From the NCBI GenBank assembly GCA_041060555.1, contig JBEUDS010000011.1: a stretch of 64,000 bases of DNA; one strand, given 5' to 3'. A model generated the notes under the pieces. It saw only the letters and a program-made list of their open reading frames with translations. It made no database searches and had not been told where the DNA came from. Shown piece by piece: positions 63,181 through 64,000 of the stretch (position 1 is its first letter; each line of letters starts with the position of its first letter). Source of the stretch: CAUJIW01 sp963205175 (GTDB lineage: Bacteria > Pseudomonadota > Alphaproteobacteria > Sphingomonadales > Sphingomonadaceae). The position numbers and the translations under genes are program-made.

Positions 63181-63292
63181 GCGACGACCGCTCCGTTGCG
63201 ACCGCTTTTGTCGCATATATCGCTATAATCGACCGCACAGCGGCAGACCCACCCACTGCCGCCCCGTCCCCAGAACAGAAAGGCCAAACCCT

Positions 63293-63757
63293 ATGGATGT
63301 GATCCTGCCCGAAGCCGATGTGACGACCGACAGCCTGACCCGAATTCTGGAAGAAGGCGCCGTGTCCTTCCGGATCGACGATGACGGCGATATCTACGTC
63401 AATGAATTTGCGAGCCCCTGCTGGATCATGATCGACAGCGATCGCAAATTCCTGCGGTTCTACAGCTACATTCAAGCCACTTCGCCGGATGATGCCGCGC
63501 TGCTGGAACTGGCAAACCGCTGCAACGAGAAGACGGCCCTGATCCGCTACGCCTATTCGCGGGAGCATCGGCGGTTTTTCGGCAACTACGAGATGTCCTA
63601 TCGCAATGGCATCCTGCGGCCGCATCTTCTGCGGATCACCCGCGAATTTGCGGGGGCCTTCAACTTCGTGCTGAACCACGAAGACCGGGATGACCTGCTC
63701 ATCCCGCCGGCTGATTCCGACACTTCCACGGACGACGCCCCTCGCATGCTCAATTGA
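63293..63757 (+). CDS. YbjN-like protein
   Basis: Protein of 154 residues from ATG 63293. It looks like the YbjN/type-III-chaperone-like fold (SFRIDDDGDIYVNEF, then LRFYSYIQA and ATSPDDAALLELANRCN). Function unknown; homologues bind or stabilise other proteins. It lies 112 bp downstream of the phosphatase/glycohydrolase fusion and may belong to the same transcript. The longer open frame upstream lies inside the preceding gene. Confidence 0.7.
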   Translation: MDVILPEADVTTDSLTRILEEGAVSFRIDDDGDIYVNEFASPCWIMIDSDRKFLRFYSYIQATSPDDAALLELANRCNEKTALIRYAYSREHRRFFGNYEMSYRNGILRPHLLRITREFAGAFNFVLNHEDRDDLLIPPADSDTSTDDAPRMLN

Positions 63758-63923
63758 ATGCGGGCCGAAGCTACCAGCCGCCGGGATAGATCCCGGCACA
63801 GGGTGAAACAATCACAGGGAGGCACCGTGAATGAACCATTGCCAATGTTCCGACACACTTGAAATCGATGCGGGGTCGCGTCCGTCAAGGTGGTGTAATT
63901 TCGGCTGTGGCCGTGGGCCATCG

Positions 63924-64000
63924 TCAGGCGGCTTTGGCGGTGATGTGTAGGGGCTGATTTTCCTCCTCGATCATGGGTTGGTTGAGTTCGGCCATGCCTT
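63924..64000 (-). CDS. C-terminal piece of an unknown gene running off the window
   Basis: The minus strand ends with an open frame that stops at 63924-63926 and reads MAELNQPMIEEENQPLHI at its end. It is too short to identify and may be a complete 23-residue frame or the end of a longer gene beyond 64000. Confidence 0.25.
   Translation of the reverse strand, partial: GMAELNQPMIEEENQPLHITAKAA

Noticed and set aside
63598..63921. A 107-residue minus-strand frame over the YbjN-like gene
   Set aside because: It overlaps a better-supported gene and has no family pattern.

Overview
This GC-rich window looks like chromosomal DNA of a sphingomonad-type alphaproteobacterium. The grounds are two large TonB-dependent receptors (one of the carboxypeptidase-regulatory-domain type), dense ATGA-coupled operons, and a big CoA-dependent catabolic island of a kind known from steroid- and estrogen-degrading sphingomonads. 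The assignment is an inference from gene content; no rRNA or other phylogenetic marker is present.

Layout. (1) 1-9.7 kb, housekeeping and stress: a TonB receptor preceded by PhoB-like 11-bp repeats, a secreted alkaline phosphatase, an arsenic operon (arsR-arsC-acr3), a SulP transporter interrupted by one extra G in a G8 tract, and a universal stress protein. (2) 9.7-53.6 kb, catabolic island: a Baeyer-Villiger-type monooxygenase, two TetR regulators, six acyl-CoA dehydrogenase-type proteins, six crotonases and one MaoC hydratase plus a MaoC/FAS1-like pair. It also holds thiolase and Ltp-like proteins with DUF35 partners, a P450, a CoA-transferase, an acyl-CoA synthetase, an extradiol dioxygenase coupled to a giant indolepyruvate-ferredoxin-oxidoreductase-type enzyme, and a TonB receptor. 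Further along come a sulfatase, a sulfotransferase, two complementary half-Rieske oxygenases, an Old Yellow Enzyme and a ketosteroid-dehydrogenase-like flavoprotein. (3) 53.6-64 kb, accessory region with visibly lower GC: a DUF3883 protein, a three-gene operon (unknown protein, double-HxK phospholipase-D-like protein, SNF2-type helicase) that resembles a defence system, and a scrap of a second phospholipase-D-like copy beside an IS5-family remnant. A phosphatase/ADP-ribosylglycohydrolase fusion and a YbjN-like gene follow.

How the genes fit together. The most economical reading of the island is degradation of a polycyclic, steroid-like substrate. P450 hydroxylation and extradiol ring cleavage would give a 2-oxo acid, the ferredoxin oxidoreductase would turn it into a CoA thioester, and the beta-oxidation, aldolase and thiolase genes would shorten it. 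Sulfatase and sulfotransferase suggest handling of sulfated forms. This logic matches published estrogen A-ring cleavage in sphingomonads, but the substrate is not proven by sequence.

The strongest new observations are: (a) a shared direct-repeat motif, nnCGAGTnnAATGYGAG, with its two half-sites exactly 11 bp apart, in at least seven places that lie almost only in front of catabolic transcription units; (b) a pair of adjacent Rieske-oxygenase relatives, one without the [2Fe-2S] ligands and the other without the mononuclear iron ligands; (c) the three-gene helicase/PLD operon with a broken PLD duplicate next to it; and (d) several perfect operator-like palindromes.
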